NCBI GenBank assembly: GCA_039090855.1
Contig: CM077023.1
Coordinates: 79,955,127 to 80,019,126 of the forward strand
Source of the DNA: Macrothele yani
Lineage: Eukaryota; Arthropoda; Arachnida; Araneae; Macrothelidae
DNA: 64,000 nt
Direction: 5' to 3'
In this document: positions 44,968-56,529 of the stretch, piece by piece
How the letters are laid out: every line of letters starts with the position of its first letter
Position numbering within the stretch: position 1 is the first letter of the stretch
The notes under the pieces: model-generated
The model's input: only the letters and a program-made list of their open reading frames with translations
What the model was told of the DNA's origin: nothing
The model's database searches: none
Program-made: the position numbers and the translations under genes

Positions 44968-46790
44968 GTGTTATGTCTAACAGGAATGAGAGGTATTGTA
45001 ACTTTTAAGGAGTTTAAAAAAATCTCATGCGATGCACAGCTACGTCCATTTACAAAATTGTTTTAGTGTTTGCATGTCCAAACTTGTTAAACATGTCTTT
45101 AGGAGAATTTTATTCGTTGACGCTGACTGGTGTAAGTGGTTTATTGAAGAGCTCATTAAGTGAAAGTGCCTACGCGTAACTATTCAGTAGCCTGACTTAA
45201 ATGAAAGAAAAAATTAGCGTTAAGGGTATGAGGACTGCTCCTTTCGGTTTAAAAAGTTACGTCATCTGTTTTAGTTAACCAAAAAAAGAAAAAAAAACCT
45301 CTTGGAGATGCACAAGGATACGTTTGCGTTTTTTACATGGCTTGTCTGCCAAGCAAATTGAAAAAAAAAATAGTTTTGTTTTCTTTTTAGTACCGCTGAA
45401 ATGTGAACGAAGCAAACCGCGCCAAAAAAAAAAAAAATCATTTTTAAAATCAAAATTTAAAAACCGTAATGTCTTCATTAGAAAGCAGCAAGAAGGGGCC
45501 GAGAAATAAAAGTGAGTGCGTTTATTAAAATCGGAGGGAGCGAAAGGGATCAATGACAGCGTTGGGAAGCGTGGGTACAGGGAAACAGTGAGAGAGAGAG
45601 AGAGAGAGAAAAGGAGAGGTAAGGGAAATGCATGGCATCACTTCTCCCGAAGTTTGTTCAATTTTCTACATACCGGTAGAGAGAACTGCACATTCAAACC
45701 GCGCTCATATCGGGCATTTAATGGAGGCAGATCCCAGCTCCAACGACCAGTAATGGAAGTAGAGTGCCAATCGATGCCGGCCATTAGGCTTGGTGCATCG
45801 GCAGGGAAAATGGCGATGAGAGACGAAGATACTGCCGGCGGCGAAGCGCAGTCGAAAAATAAGGACATGTTTAAAGCGTGTAATGTCCTCGTTTTCGTAT
45901 GGGAAGGAAAAACTTCAACTGCTATCCACCTCCCCCTCTCTCTCTCTATCTCTCTCTTTTTCCTCTGATAAGACTTGACCATTCAGTCACGATCAATTTG
46001 TACGAGGCTCCATTCCAACAATAAACAGAAAGAAGTTTCGAAACCCGGAGAAAAACTTGATCAAAATATGGATGCATATAAAACGGCTGGGTGCATATGT
46101 AACTCACATGTTTGATACATACGCACAAAAATCTACTATCTGATTCCCAGATCTTTTACGATTGTCAGTGTGATATAAGGCTTAACTCTGCATGATTTGC
46201 AGGGTAGATACTGAAACACAGGCATACTGAATAAACACTCTTAAATTTTCGACTCGATTATGACGTCGGCGCCAGCTACTTGTGTGTGCGCGCTCGAAAC
46301 AGAACTGGAGAATTCATGGAAATTGATATAGTGCCAACCCAAGGAAGAAGTCATTAAGAGTTGTCAAAAAGAGGTGGTGAAGAAACAGAAAATTCTTTTA
46401 ATACACCTTATTTGTTTGTTTGTTTTCTCAAAAAATCTTTATCTCGTTTTATTTTGAAATTCTTTATGTTAAACAAAGCAGACTTTCTTAAAATGTGAGA
46501 AATCTTGAAAGTAGCTTGTTAATTTTGCATATTTTGCTTAGAAATATCAGATGTTTATTAACTTCACTGATTAAAAACAACGGTTTTGATATATGAATGA
46601 AAAAATATTCCGTTGTTGAAACGCGTTCAGTTTGCACCAAATTGCTCATTGAAATTTTGGTTAACGGTTTACCTGATATCTGTACCATTCTTTCCGAATT
46701 ACCTTTCATAGTTGAGAGAAAGCAGTAACTGCGTTATTCTATGCCGTATCATTTAACAGAAAAAAAAAAAAAAAAAATCGACGACAATAA
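44968..46790. other. Mostly intergenic, with a GC-richer island at 45640-45900
   Basis: No gene is proven. A (GA)n run at about 45587-45612 and a (TC)n run at about 45932-45961 bracket a segment clearly richer in GC and CpG than its surroundings, open in frames on both strands (45516-45968 plus, 45638-45982 minus). The predicted peptides show no domain I recognise. It could be a promoter, a first exon or an unrecognised element. Confidence 0.45.
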
Positions 46791-46793
46791 CAG

Positions 46794-47694
46794 CAGCAGC
46801 GGATCACCGCACATGCGCTAGAAGTTCGCACTTAGGGCCTCCAAACACCAAATTAGATTTTTTTTTCAATGTTTTGTTAAAGATAAGAAATATGAAATAG
46901 TAGTAACATTAATAAATACAGATTCTGTTGTGTTCTATGATGTCATTTTTATAGTGGATAATAGTTTCGCGCGCTACGAACGGAACTGCATTCACGTCTA
47001 GTGCGCGTCATTACCAATGCAGCAGACAGTTACCTAGATCAAAGCTTACTGGATTTAAACAACATTTGTAAACTAACGCTAATAAGAAAATGTCCCTGAA
47101 GGTATTCATTCTTGCAGCATTCGCCAAATCCCCGTAAAAAATATTGAAAGAAAACTATTGTAAAATTTCTTTTAACAACACCAGTTTGTAGTGCCAGTAG
47201 TGAGCGCTCATTTTCCGTAGTTAAACGGGTTAAAATTATTTACGCGGTTCATTAAATCAGTTGTATTTAAGCGATTTGTCACTTTTACTTACATAAAACG
47301 ATGTTCAATCATTATATATGACTCTAATAATGATAAATTTGCTTAACTTAAAACGAGAAAAGTTGCACTTCAATATAATTTTTATAAGTAAATGTATACC
47401 ACCAAATAACTAAGATATTTCACTTATTTTTGTTAAAAAAATTGCTCTGTTTATGTGTGTACGTTTTTTTGGTCACTATTTAAAAATATAAAATATGTTG
47501 CACAATGTGATTTTATTCTACTACACGATTATGTGATTTCTTATGTGTATGCGTTTTTGTTTAATTAAAAAATAATGTGTTTTTCAATTAATACGTTTTA
47601 GTTTAGCATATATAAAAACATTATTTTAAATATTTAGATGGTGTCCTTAAAATTAGGTTGCGCTTATGGCCTCCAAATGATTAATTCGCCACTG
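46794..47694 (+). mobile_element. hAT-superfamily DNA transposon relic
   Basis: The left end CAGCAGCGGATCACC and, on the opposite strand, the right end CAGTGGCGAATTAATC are related hAT-type termini. Flanking eight bases are AATAACAG (46786-46793) and GGTAACAG (47695-47702), six of eight equal, fitting a decayed 8-base target duplication. GGCCTCCAAA occurs near both ends. It contains the remains of a transposase. About 900 bases remain, so it is internally deleted. Confidence 0.7.
47150..47256 (+). pseudogene. hAT transposase C-terminal (dimerisation) fragment
   Basis: The plus strand reads VKFLLTTPVCSASSERSFSV then VKRVKIIY before a stop. The SASSERSFSxxKRxK signature is the conserved C-terminal dimerisation region of hAT transposases, especially the zinc-finger MYM-related branch. 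Stops interrupt the frame upstream, so only this fragment is legible. Confidence 0.8.
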
Positions 47695-47860
47695 GGTAAC
47701 AGTTAAGATCAATCGAAGATTTAAACACGAATTCTATGATAATAATCTATTAATACAGGCTAGAACCCTGGAAGCCCAGAAATAGACCATTTCAGTTACA
47801 GCATGTTTATATGCCAGAAAATACTCAAAACGGATCCCAACGCTTTTAACTCAGTTTAGT

Positions 47861-48018
47861 CGCCTCGGTGGCCGAGTTGTTCGAGGTTCGAAGCCCGAAT
47901 GAGGCATGAATAGTGTGTTTGTCTTACATCACTGTCTTTTTCCTCTTCCGGGAACTGGTAACCCTAAATCAAGGACAATCTTATAGCTCATAGATTTGCT
48001 CACTGTGGTCATTAATAA
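47861..48018 (+). repeat. tRNA-headed SINE, internally deleted
   Basis: Head CGCCTCGGTGGCCGAGTTGT runs almost directly into the B box GAGGTTCGAAGCCC, so the region between the boxes is lost. Body blocks TGTGTTTGTCTTACATCACT, ACCCTAAATCAAGGAC and TGCTCACTGTGGTCATTAA identify the family. Confidence 0.85.
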
Positions 48019-48019
48019 T

Positions 48020-49160
48020 AACTGACTTTATACGTCGTGGCGCCTTTTACATATTTTTTAATTCCGTTCATTTAGATCTGTAAATTGTTAAACTGGTATC
48101 GTCGATGATGGTACTTCTGTCATTGTAGCAAAAAAATATTTCTCATTGGTACAAACAATAAAAAAAAAATTGCATTGGAATCTCATATGAATTCACCAAA
48201 ACTCATGCGATTTTGAATTTTTTTTTTCTGATCTGAAGTGAATTATCGCTTGCATACAATGTTTCCAAACGCGCTTATTTATCAGTTTTTTGGAAGCAAC
48301 AATACTTTTTTGGACGCTGACGTCCTATCCAGGTTAAAGTTTACGTTTCTGAAAAAATGTTTTCTGTGATTCATCCAACGGGCTATTAAAAATGTTTTTG
48401 GAAAAATATATTTGAAAAAAGTAAAAGAAACAAAACAAGCAAGCAAAACAGAAAGAACTTCCCTTCAGCTGATCAATAAGAAATGCTTGTGAAATGCATT
48501 TTAGTGCCAAAATTAATTCCTTCAATATTGACCGATCTGTGCAGATGTAAAGATTGCTCACTCTGGTCTTTAACTTTTTCTACTCCAGAAGAAACATTTC
48601 GTCGTTAAATTTATACACATATAGAAAACAAGTGACCAGACAATAAACTATCACATAATAGCGATACTCAGTAATATTTCAGTCGTTCTGGCTTACCGAA
48701 AAGAATATCTGTTCAAAATAAACAACAATGCTAACTGTAGTGCTCTGTCATGCATTAAAAATAAAACAATTTCATTAACAATTTATAGAACAATGACATA
48801 TTTCATAAGAATGCATGAGAATGGGATTCGGAACGTATAATATTTAGGCACTACATCGGACAAATATTTCTTACAGATATATAATATCTGTTTTTTTTTG
48901 TGAGAATGTGGAATTGTATGTACTCCAGTAATATTATAATGCATATCCCAATCGGCAGATTACCTCATGCATGGATCCACTGCGTGTTACTAAAAAACAG
49001 TCCACTTATCAATATGTAAATTTTAAATACAAATTTGCGACGCATTGGTGTGAATAGATGCTTAGGAAAATTTGAAAAGATCTCTCGGAATTGCTTAACA
49101 CGCTTTTCTGTTAGTAAATGCTTTTGCCCATTACCCGTATTTCAGGAACTGAACAAGTTA
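48020..49160. other. Intergenic, no gene seen
   Basis: AT-rich, no recognised motif. Confidence 0.55.
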
Positions 49161-49165
49161 CAATA

Positions 49166-49297
49166 ATGTATTCTAATGTGATTATATCATGATTTCGTAT
49201 GCATTCTGATGCAGGTATTGCACGATTTGGCATATATTCTGATGCAATTACAATATGATTTTGAGCATATTCTGATGTTATTACAGTGCAATTTCAT
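49166..49297. repeat. 33-bp tandem repeat, four diverged copies
   Basis: ATTCTGATG-like motifs start at 49170, 49203, 49236 and 49269, exactly 33 bases apart. Each is followed by a variant of ATTACAATATGATTT. Copies differ at many sites. Confidence 0.8.
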
Positions 49298-49360
49298 TAT
49301 TTTCCATAATCATCACATGGTGGTTTAGGCCGCATCCATCCTGCTCTACACGTTGGTAAG

Positions 49361-49570
49361 TGCCCTCCCGGTGGCCAAATGGTCAAAAGCGCGAGCTTCT
49401 GGCTAACGGTATGAGATGGCTCCCAAGTTGAATTTCCGGGTGTGGGAAGGGTTGTGCGTTTGCTCTACGGCGATGGCTCTGTCTCTTCTCCGAAGCTAGT
49501 GGCCCTAACTTAGGGACGGGCGACTTTATTGCTTTAGATGCTGGCAGGGGTCATTAAACTCCAAAACAAC
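49361..49570 (+). repeat. tRNA-headed SINE, old copy
   Basis: Head GCCCTCCCGGTGGCCAAATG, weak B box (GTTGAATTTCCGGG), body CCCTAACTTAGGGACGGGCG and GGGGTCATTAAACTCCAAAA. One of the most diverged copies. Confidence 0.85.
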
Positions 49571-49574
49571 ACCG

Positions 49575-52015
49575 CTGCTGAGCTTGATTTCTAATAAGAG
49601 TTAAGAATTGTACCTTGTGTTTGGTATTAGGGTTCGGGTTCTTTTTCTTTCAGCAGAAAGTTTCCTGTCCCTAGTTTACGGATCACAGACTTCCTGTATC
49701 CCAAGATGCTTATAGGGATCATGTAATTCCAATGAATAAAAAATAATAAAATGCGTGCGTGCGTGTGTGTCAACAAAGAGCTGTGAGTAAACTTTCCACT
49801 ACAGTCTAACTCTTTAGTCATGCAGTTTGCAATGTAATCACTTCGGAGGTAATTATTTAACTCCTTCCGATATGATCCCACGCTCGAAACATTTTTTTTT
49901 TTAAGAAAATGAATAAGATTCATGATTTTTTTTCTTATATTTTAGCCTGGCCACTGTTGTCTTTCCCTAATAACACTTCACGAATTTTAAAATTATTTTT
50001 CCATCTTCAAGGAGAGCTCACAAACGTACGAATATTTCACGAAGCTAACAAATGTAAAAACTAACTCTCTCCATATATGTGGCCTAAAACAATCGAAATA
50101 AAATCACATCCTAACGTGACAGTTTTTGGAAAATAGCTTTCTTCTTTTTTAATGATTGCTTTCCTATTTTGATTAATCAGTAGCATTTGTTTTCTTTTTT
50201 TTTTTTTTGTTAAATTAGAAGAATGTGTGACCGTAATGTCACTTTATCATTTTGAAGTAGAAAAAAATGTAGATAAGGTTAGCTTCTGAATTTCTTCATG
50301 AAAAAGTTTCTCTGAACAAACGGGGTATGTCTTTAAAACACAATGGTTTCCGGAGATCAGCAAAACGAATAAAAAAGTGGGGGAAAACAAAAGAAAAGAA
50401 AACCCCTCTCATGATGAAATTTTTTGAAGTCGTCGACTTAGTAATTCCAAAAGTTCTTCCCCTAGGCTTCCCCAAATTTAGGTTAACAATTGGGATTAAT
50501 GAGTTAATTGGTATCCTAAGCTCATTAACTAAATCATTAGCTGGTTACACTCAATGGCTCTTCTTCTTTTTTTCCCTCTTTTCTCTCTTTTATTTCTGAA
50601 AACTCGAAGAGCTGTTGAAACTATACATTCGAACACCCCCAATTTGGATTTTTTTTTAACATAGATCTTCGAACAACTGTGCCGTCAGTGATAACATTGA
50701 AACTTGCCCGAAAGTGCTTCTAATCAGAATATAAGTAAAATCTCTGCGCTGAAAACCCGAATTTGAGTTTCTTTCTAATCACTGGGACAAATATCTCTCA
50801 ATTTTAGATGAACTATTACTTCCAAATTCTAGTTCTCATAGCGATCGTTAAAACTATACACTTGAAAAACATATTGTAATATTACGTATTTCTAGCTTTG
50901 AACGAGTTTTATCAAGATGAGTGGCCTAATTAGCTTTTATGATGAACTCTTCAGATACTTTTATCCTCAAAACATCTGTTGATGAACGAAACGTGATTCT
51001 AACTTCGTCAAGAGGTCGTAGTAAAAGTTCAACATGAAAGTTCAGGAAAAGCAAAAGAATATATTACGGAATAAAAATCAGGACCTTTAAGAAATTTTTA
51101 TGAGACTGTGACTCTTCGTAATGTGTTGGTTAAGCTTAGTGTAAACATACTATGAATGTATAAACATAAATAAAGTGTCTCTCTCGGGTATTTTGTTTTT
51201 GTAATAGATTACATGACAGATGAAATGACACGGTTGTTCCTCAAGGGTGACATTAGTTATATGATTCTGATATGAAACTGTATATTTTCTATTTCAATTA
51301 TGAGCGTATAAACGATGACAATGTTTCCGATGTGTTAAATATAGCGACTGTATTCCCCATGATATGTGTCACAAAAAGAAAAAAAGACTCTAAATTTATT
51401 GAAAGCCCTTTGTATTCCTTCCCACCCCCAAAAAGAGGAAAAACATCTGGAGTTGTAAGTTGAACATAACCCTTACTTTAACCATTAGAACATTTCTAAC
51501 CTTTCGTTTTCTATATTCATCACTTACTGGGAAACGTGTAAAAATACATAGAAGCATGCAAACAAAACGCATAATTAAATGCATGCTTTCCCTTGTCAAT
51601 GTTAAGTTTAAAGTTTTTAAACAAAATCTTTACCTGTCTTTTATCTGTCTTTTATTTTGTTTCTTATCTAACTTTTTAAAATTATTTTTATAAACTGATG
51701 ATAAGCAGTGCCTATAAAAGCAGAAGTGTAACAAGATATTCTCGAACTTCTGATGTTAACCGAGGACTTGTAAGTTTCTAAAGTAACTGTATGCAAAGCA
51801 TTAGAACTTCTGTTCCCATTTTGCATGAGAGTGTTCAGAAATTCCCGGAGCATATTTGTACGCTGATTGTCTGGAGAGTAACGTCTCCACTACTCTCTGC
51901 CTGGGCTGTTTTTTAACCCAACCTCTCTGTTTAATTTTTTTAGTGCGTGGAGTATGAGCACAACTGATTCATACGCTTTATCAGCACCAATATATAAATT
52001 ATTGACATAGACCAC
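49575..52015. other. Intergenic, no gene seen
   Basis: No recognised gene. The 90-codon plus frame at 50327-50599 ends in a Phe/Ser-rich low-complexity stretch and has no motif I recognise. Confidence 0.55.
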
Positions 52016-52021
52016 TTTGCA

Positions 52022-52222
52022 TTTTTTTTTTTTTTTATTGGAGGTTTAACGACCACCGTGAGCAACTCAATGGGCTATAAGCAGTCGCCCGTCCATAATT
52101 TAGGGTCACTGGTTCAAGGGAAGGGAAATACAACATCCATGCCTCATCGGGATTCGAACCCGGATCCCTTACGGACGAATGATCTGAGGCCAACGCTTAG
52201 ACTACTGCGCCACCGGGGCGAC
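52022..52222 (-). repeat. tRNA-headed SINE, minus strand
   Basis: Clear minus-strand copy. It has the head at 52222 (CGTCGCCCCGGTGGCGCAGT), B box GGGTTCGAATCCCG, a block AAATTATGGACGGGCGAC, GGTGGTCGTTAAACCTCC and an A tail seen as a T run at 52022-52037. About 20 bases are missing near the middle. Confidence 0.95.
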
Positions 52223-52448
52223 GCAGGTTTTTGGCACCTACGGCTATTTGCAACTAATCGCTTAATGCTTAATTTAATGATATGAAAATTGCAGCGTTTC
52301 GGATGTACCCTATGATCGGTTCAAAATTTCCCGAATACTGTAAAATTACATATGATCTTGTTCAGCTCGAAAGACAAGCTTTGAGGATACGCGTATCAGT
52401 TCGAAAGTGCCTAGTTCAATTATGCTCTGGGCAAAAGAATATCACTCC

Positions 52449-52449
52449 T

Positions 52450-52500
<51 letters not shown>
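52449..52500. repeat. (TA)n microsatellite
   Basis: An almost pure TA run interrupted once by ACA. It joins directly to the LINE 3' end that follows. Confidence 0.95.
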
Positions 52501-52502
<2 letters not shown>

Positions 52503-52660
52503 ATGGGAGATGGGTGGATGAAATTCGAAAGTATGCGGCAGTAACTTGGAGGAGACTGGCACAAGACAGACCGTTGTCGAAGAGGCTTGGAGAGACCTTC
52601 GTCCAGCAGTGGATAGATAATGGTTGACAATGATGATGATGATGATATATATATATATAT
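52501..52660 (+). pseudogene. RTE-type LINE 3' end, copy 1 of 3 in tandem
   Basis: Codes for W(V/M)DEIRKYAAVTWRRL, AQDRPL and RLGETFVQQWIDNG, the last 40 or so residues of the LINE protein. GACAATGATGATGATGATGA and a (TA)n run follow. Only about 120 bases of LINE precede the tail. Confidence 0.85.
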
Positions 52661-53092
52661 ATGAAGAGCTTACGTATAGTGCAGAGACGTGGACCTTAAC
52701 TAAAAGAGACATACAAAGACTGCAGACAACTCAAAGCAGTATGGAAAGATGCATGCTTGGTGTAACCAGGAGAGATAAGAAGAGGAACTCGTGGATCAGA
52801 AAAATGACAAGAGTGGAAGACATCATAATCAGAGTAAAATCCCTGATATGGAAATGGGCTGGACATATTGCCAGAAGGACAGACCATCGATGGACAGCTG
52901 AAATTTTAGACTGGATTCTGAGGGATAGAAAAAGACCCAGAAGAAGACCACATGTGAGACCGTGGATGAAATTCGAAAGTATGCGGGAGTAACATGGAGG
53001 AGACTGGCACAAGACAGACCGTTGTGGAAGAAACTTGGGGAGACCTTCGTCCAGCAGTAGATTGATAATTGTTGACGATGATGATGATGATA
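52661..53092 (+). pseudogene. RTE-type LINE 3' end, copy 2 of 3 in tandem
   Basis: The best-preserved C-terminus in the window. An open frame runs from YSAETWTLTKRDIQRLQ through SMERCMLGVTRRDKKRNSW, then KWAGHIARRTDHRW and RKRPRRRP, about residues 10-105 of the 52624-52992 frame. One frame change near 52960 joins WMKFESMRE to KYAGVTWRRLAQDRPLWKKL. The 3' end is GTTGACGATGATGATGATG. 5' truncated. Confidence 0.9.
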
Positions 53093-53515
53093 TAAAGATG
53101 CATGATTTTTGTAACTAAGAAAGATAGGAAATGGAGCTCATGGATTAAGAAAATGACCAGAGTGGAAAGCATATCAAAATCAAGGTAAAATCCATGAAAT
53201 GGCAATGGGCTGGACATATTGCTAGAAGATATTGCTGGAAATATTGCCAGCAGAACTGATCATTACATTTTGCTGGACATATTGCTAGAAGAACTGACTA
53301 CTTTGGATAATTGAAATACTGGACCAGTTTCCACGGGACAGGGAAAAACCCACAAAAAGACCACGTAGGAGATAGGAGAATGAAATTCGAAAGCATGTAT
53401 ATAATATATGAATGATATGTGGATAGAGAATGGCTCAAGATAAGAAGTTGTGTAAGAAACTTGGAGAGAATTTCATCCAGCAGTGGATTGATAATGGATG
53501 ATGATGATAATGATA
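53093..53515 (+). pseudogene. RTE-type LINE 3' end, copy 3 of 3 in tandem
   Basis: A more diverged copy starting at the KKDRKWSSWIKKMTRVE region. It contains the WAGHIARR track twice, because a segment reading CTGGACATATTGCTAGAAGA is locally duplicated (about 53210-53300). It ends CCAGCAGTGGATTGATAATG then GATGATGATGATAATG. Confidence 0.85.
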
Positions 53516-53519
53516 ACCA

Positions 53520-56355
53520 AATAAAGTGTGGTCAAATAAATATAATTGATTTTACTGCGTTTTATTTGGAGGAGATAACAGATCAAATTACCAGTGCACA
53601 ATGCTTTGAGAACGCACAACAACGCTGGATCTGTGGGAAAACCACATCCGCCGAAATAGCGTTTTCGTGAAAAACTAATCAAAAGCATATACATAGATAA
53701 ACATTAATTATTTATCAACCTGAAACTGTGAAGCTTAAAATATTAAGTTTGGCCTACAATCTAAAGCTGTCCTAATTTTTTTGAAAATCAAATAACACCC
53801 TGAGTGATTTTTCTGGTAATTTTGTTCAATGCACCCTGCATTTTTACATCCATTTGGGCTTAATCTAAGCAAAATTAAGACAGCTTTAATATTGTAGGCC
53901 CTGTTAATATTTTAAGCTTTCTAACTGTTTCAGTTTGATGAATAATACATCCATTTATGCTTAATCAATAGAGATTTATTTCCATCTGTTTAGAACATGA
54001 TGGATCAGTGATGTTAACCTAACGGATTTCATTTTTTTTTTAAATTTTTTTGGTGAAACTGATTTAAGCTTCACTGCCTGGTCACTTTATTAAGACCTCC
54101 CTTAAATTACGATATGCAGAGAAACATCTGTTGCCAGTGTAATATTTTAACTGAAGGTTTTGCAAGAAAGAACATGTTGAAGTCAAGTTAAACTTGTCTA
54201 AAAACACCGAAGTACGTCAGCAATTCTTATTTAATTTCAAGACATTGGGAGTTCAAACTGTTGAGACTTATGTTTTTAAAGATAGGTGTTTTCCACCGTG
54301 ATTTAGGAGAAATACTAAAAAATGTCACCGAGGTGTGTTCTGTACACGTACAAGACATTGAATACCTGTAAACATAACAATGACTCCATTGTTTTTTCCC
54401 ATTTTGAACGAATTTAGTAGCAGAATCAGCAGGACAGAAGACTGATTTAATGCATTAAACTTATCGAGTCATTTATCATTTGCTAAGGTTTCCAAAATAA
54501 TTCTCGGATTTTAGAGTTACGAGAAAAACTGATAAGAAAGAAACTGAATGTGTGTATGTGTGTGTGTGTGTGTCTGTCTGTCTGTCTGTCAGAGAGAGCA
54601 GAATCTTACCTAAGGTGGGAGAGGCGGAGAGGTGTACCGTAAGAAACATGTAGAAATGTTTTTTTGATTTTGAACAAAATAAAGCAGCTTTAGACTCCAG
54701 TCCGAGTAAAGGGAAGGGGGGGGGGAGACAGCGAAATTACCGAAAGGCAAAACATTTACATACAGCAGTGTACTTTCTGCATCAAGAAAATCATACTAAA
54801 TTATTAAGTCCCAAAATGCGAGCAGCAGCTGCAAAATCAGAATTATTTCCACAATAGTGCACTTTACAAGTAAACGAGCTTAATGCTTTTTAAACATGTA
54901 GGTCTGACAAAAAGTTCTCAAAGCGGAATTTGAGATGTTATATTCAGATTGCTTAATTTAACGAAAAAAAAAAAAATGCCAGTCCGAATCATATGAATCA
55001 TACTTAAGCAAAGCGACTGGTAACCTTTTTTTTCCAAGTGTATGTATGTTTTCCACTTTTTTTTAAAGGGACTTCTATTAGTGCTTATCACACGACTGCA
55101 AGAACTAGTGGCTTAACTAGCGATCTTTATTCAAATGTTTATGGAAACATTACGTTAAATACTTTTCCCTGTTCTCCTTAAATATGTAAAATTCTGAAAC
55201 TGTTAGTTTGGTTTTGTGTCTTTTCATTGCAAGTTACATCATAAGAGTAGGCGCTTAACATTCGTAATTATGAATATGCACTTGCGTGTGCATGTGAATT
55301 CAACCAGACAAAAGAAAGATTTACTAGTCTCTCAGTACCGAAACGGGGCTGAAGATGTAGGGGAAATGAATAAATGACAACATACAGTTACCGGATGTTC
55401 TAAAAAATATTGCTATAAAATGAAGTTCTCGATATTAGTCACATCGAACAAATTTTTAACCGTCAAAGATAAAAATATTCCATTGCTCAAAATATCCAAA
55501 GTCAAAAATCGAAGCAATGCTTAAGAAATGTAAGTTCGACATGGAATGTCTTTTATCTTTCACCCTGTTTTAGAATATCATAATTTCCAAATTCACAAGA
55601 AAATTTGACAGTTGAGAAAATTATCACGAAAATCTGAAAATCAAATCAATAAATACAAAGTTAATTCTTTACGACTTTGTTTACTTTAAAGGAAAAAATC
55701 ATCTAGGGGGGCAATGGCCCGAGTCACCCCTCCCGTTGGATTTGTTAGTGGTTTAAGCTGCGTCATTTGATATGCAGTAGCAACAGAATTGGACTTCGAT
55801 ATTTTCTTTTTCACTATTTTTAGACTTTATTTTTTGTTTTTATGCAACAAAGGACTGCAGAAATTTTTAATGACCAAAATATTTTTCGGCTTGTGAAAAA
55901 AGGACAACGGAGTATTCATAAGTAAGAACTGTTTCAGAAACGATTTAAGGTTCGGGAAACAAATGTTACTTTTGTTTTCTGACTTCAATTTTTTCTGTGG
56001 GGTTTGTAAAGTAAAATGAATCTTAGGCAACTAAATCTTATTGCGGTTAGAACATAAAGCATGTACGAATTAAACTTTTTGAGAAAACCCTGTACCTCCA
56101 TACACGAAATACAATTACATGGTTAGGCTTTAAACTGATTTTATCACTACGAAATTTTTAAGGGATCTCTTCACAGTTCATGTTATTCCGCTTGACAATA
56201 GAGCAGATAGAAAATTAAAAAAATGTTGTTAGCTGTGATATTTGCTGGGCTGATTGTGAGGTAAAACAAAAATCCCGGAAACTCTGAGCTCAGTGCTAAT
56301 ATATATAACTAAAACAACAAGATGCTTTATAAAATCAGAGCCAAAAACAGGAGAG
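53520..56355. other. Intergenic, no gene seen
   Basis: No recognised gene. A (TG)n/(TCTG)n microsatellite is at about 54549-54590 and a G run at 54714-54726. Confidence 0.55.
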
Positions 56356-56357
56356 AA

Positions 56358-56526
56358 AAAAAAAGCTTTGGCTTTATCAAGGATACACACACACACACAC
56401 GCGCAGATAGATATATAAAAAAAGCTTTGGCTTTATCAAGGACACACACACACACGCGCAGATAGATATATAAAAAAGCTTTGGCTTTATCAAGGACACA
56501 CACACACACGCGCAGATAGATATATA
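56358..56526. repeat. Minisatellite, 54-59 bp unit, three copies
   Basis: AAGCTTTGGCTTTATCAAGG starts at 56363, 56422 and 56476. Each is followed by an (AC)n run, CGCGCAGATAGATATATA and an A run. Units differ mainly in the length of the AC and A runs. Confidence 0.95.
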
Positions 56527-56529
56527 ATG

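Noticed and set aside
45516..45968. 150-codon plus-strand open frame
   Set aside because: It includes an Arg/Glu run from (GA)n and a Ser/Leu run from (TC)n, overlaps a long antisense frame, and has no domain. Kept only as part of the GC-rich island finding.
52442..52712. Open frames rich in Tyr-Ile
   Set aside because: They are translations of the (TA)n microsatellite, not genes.
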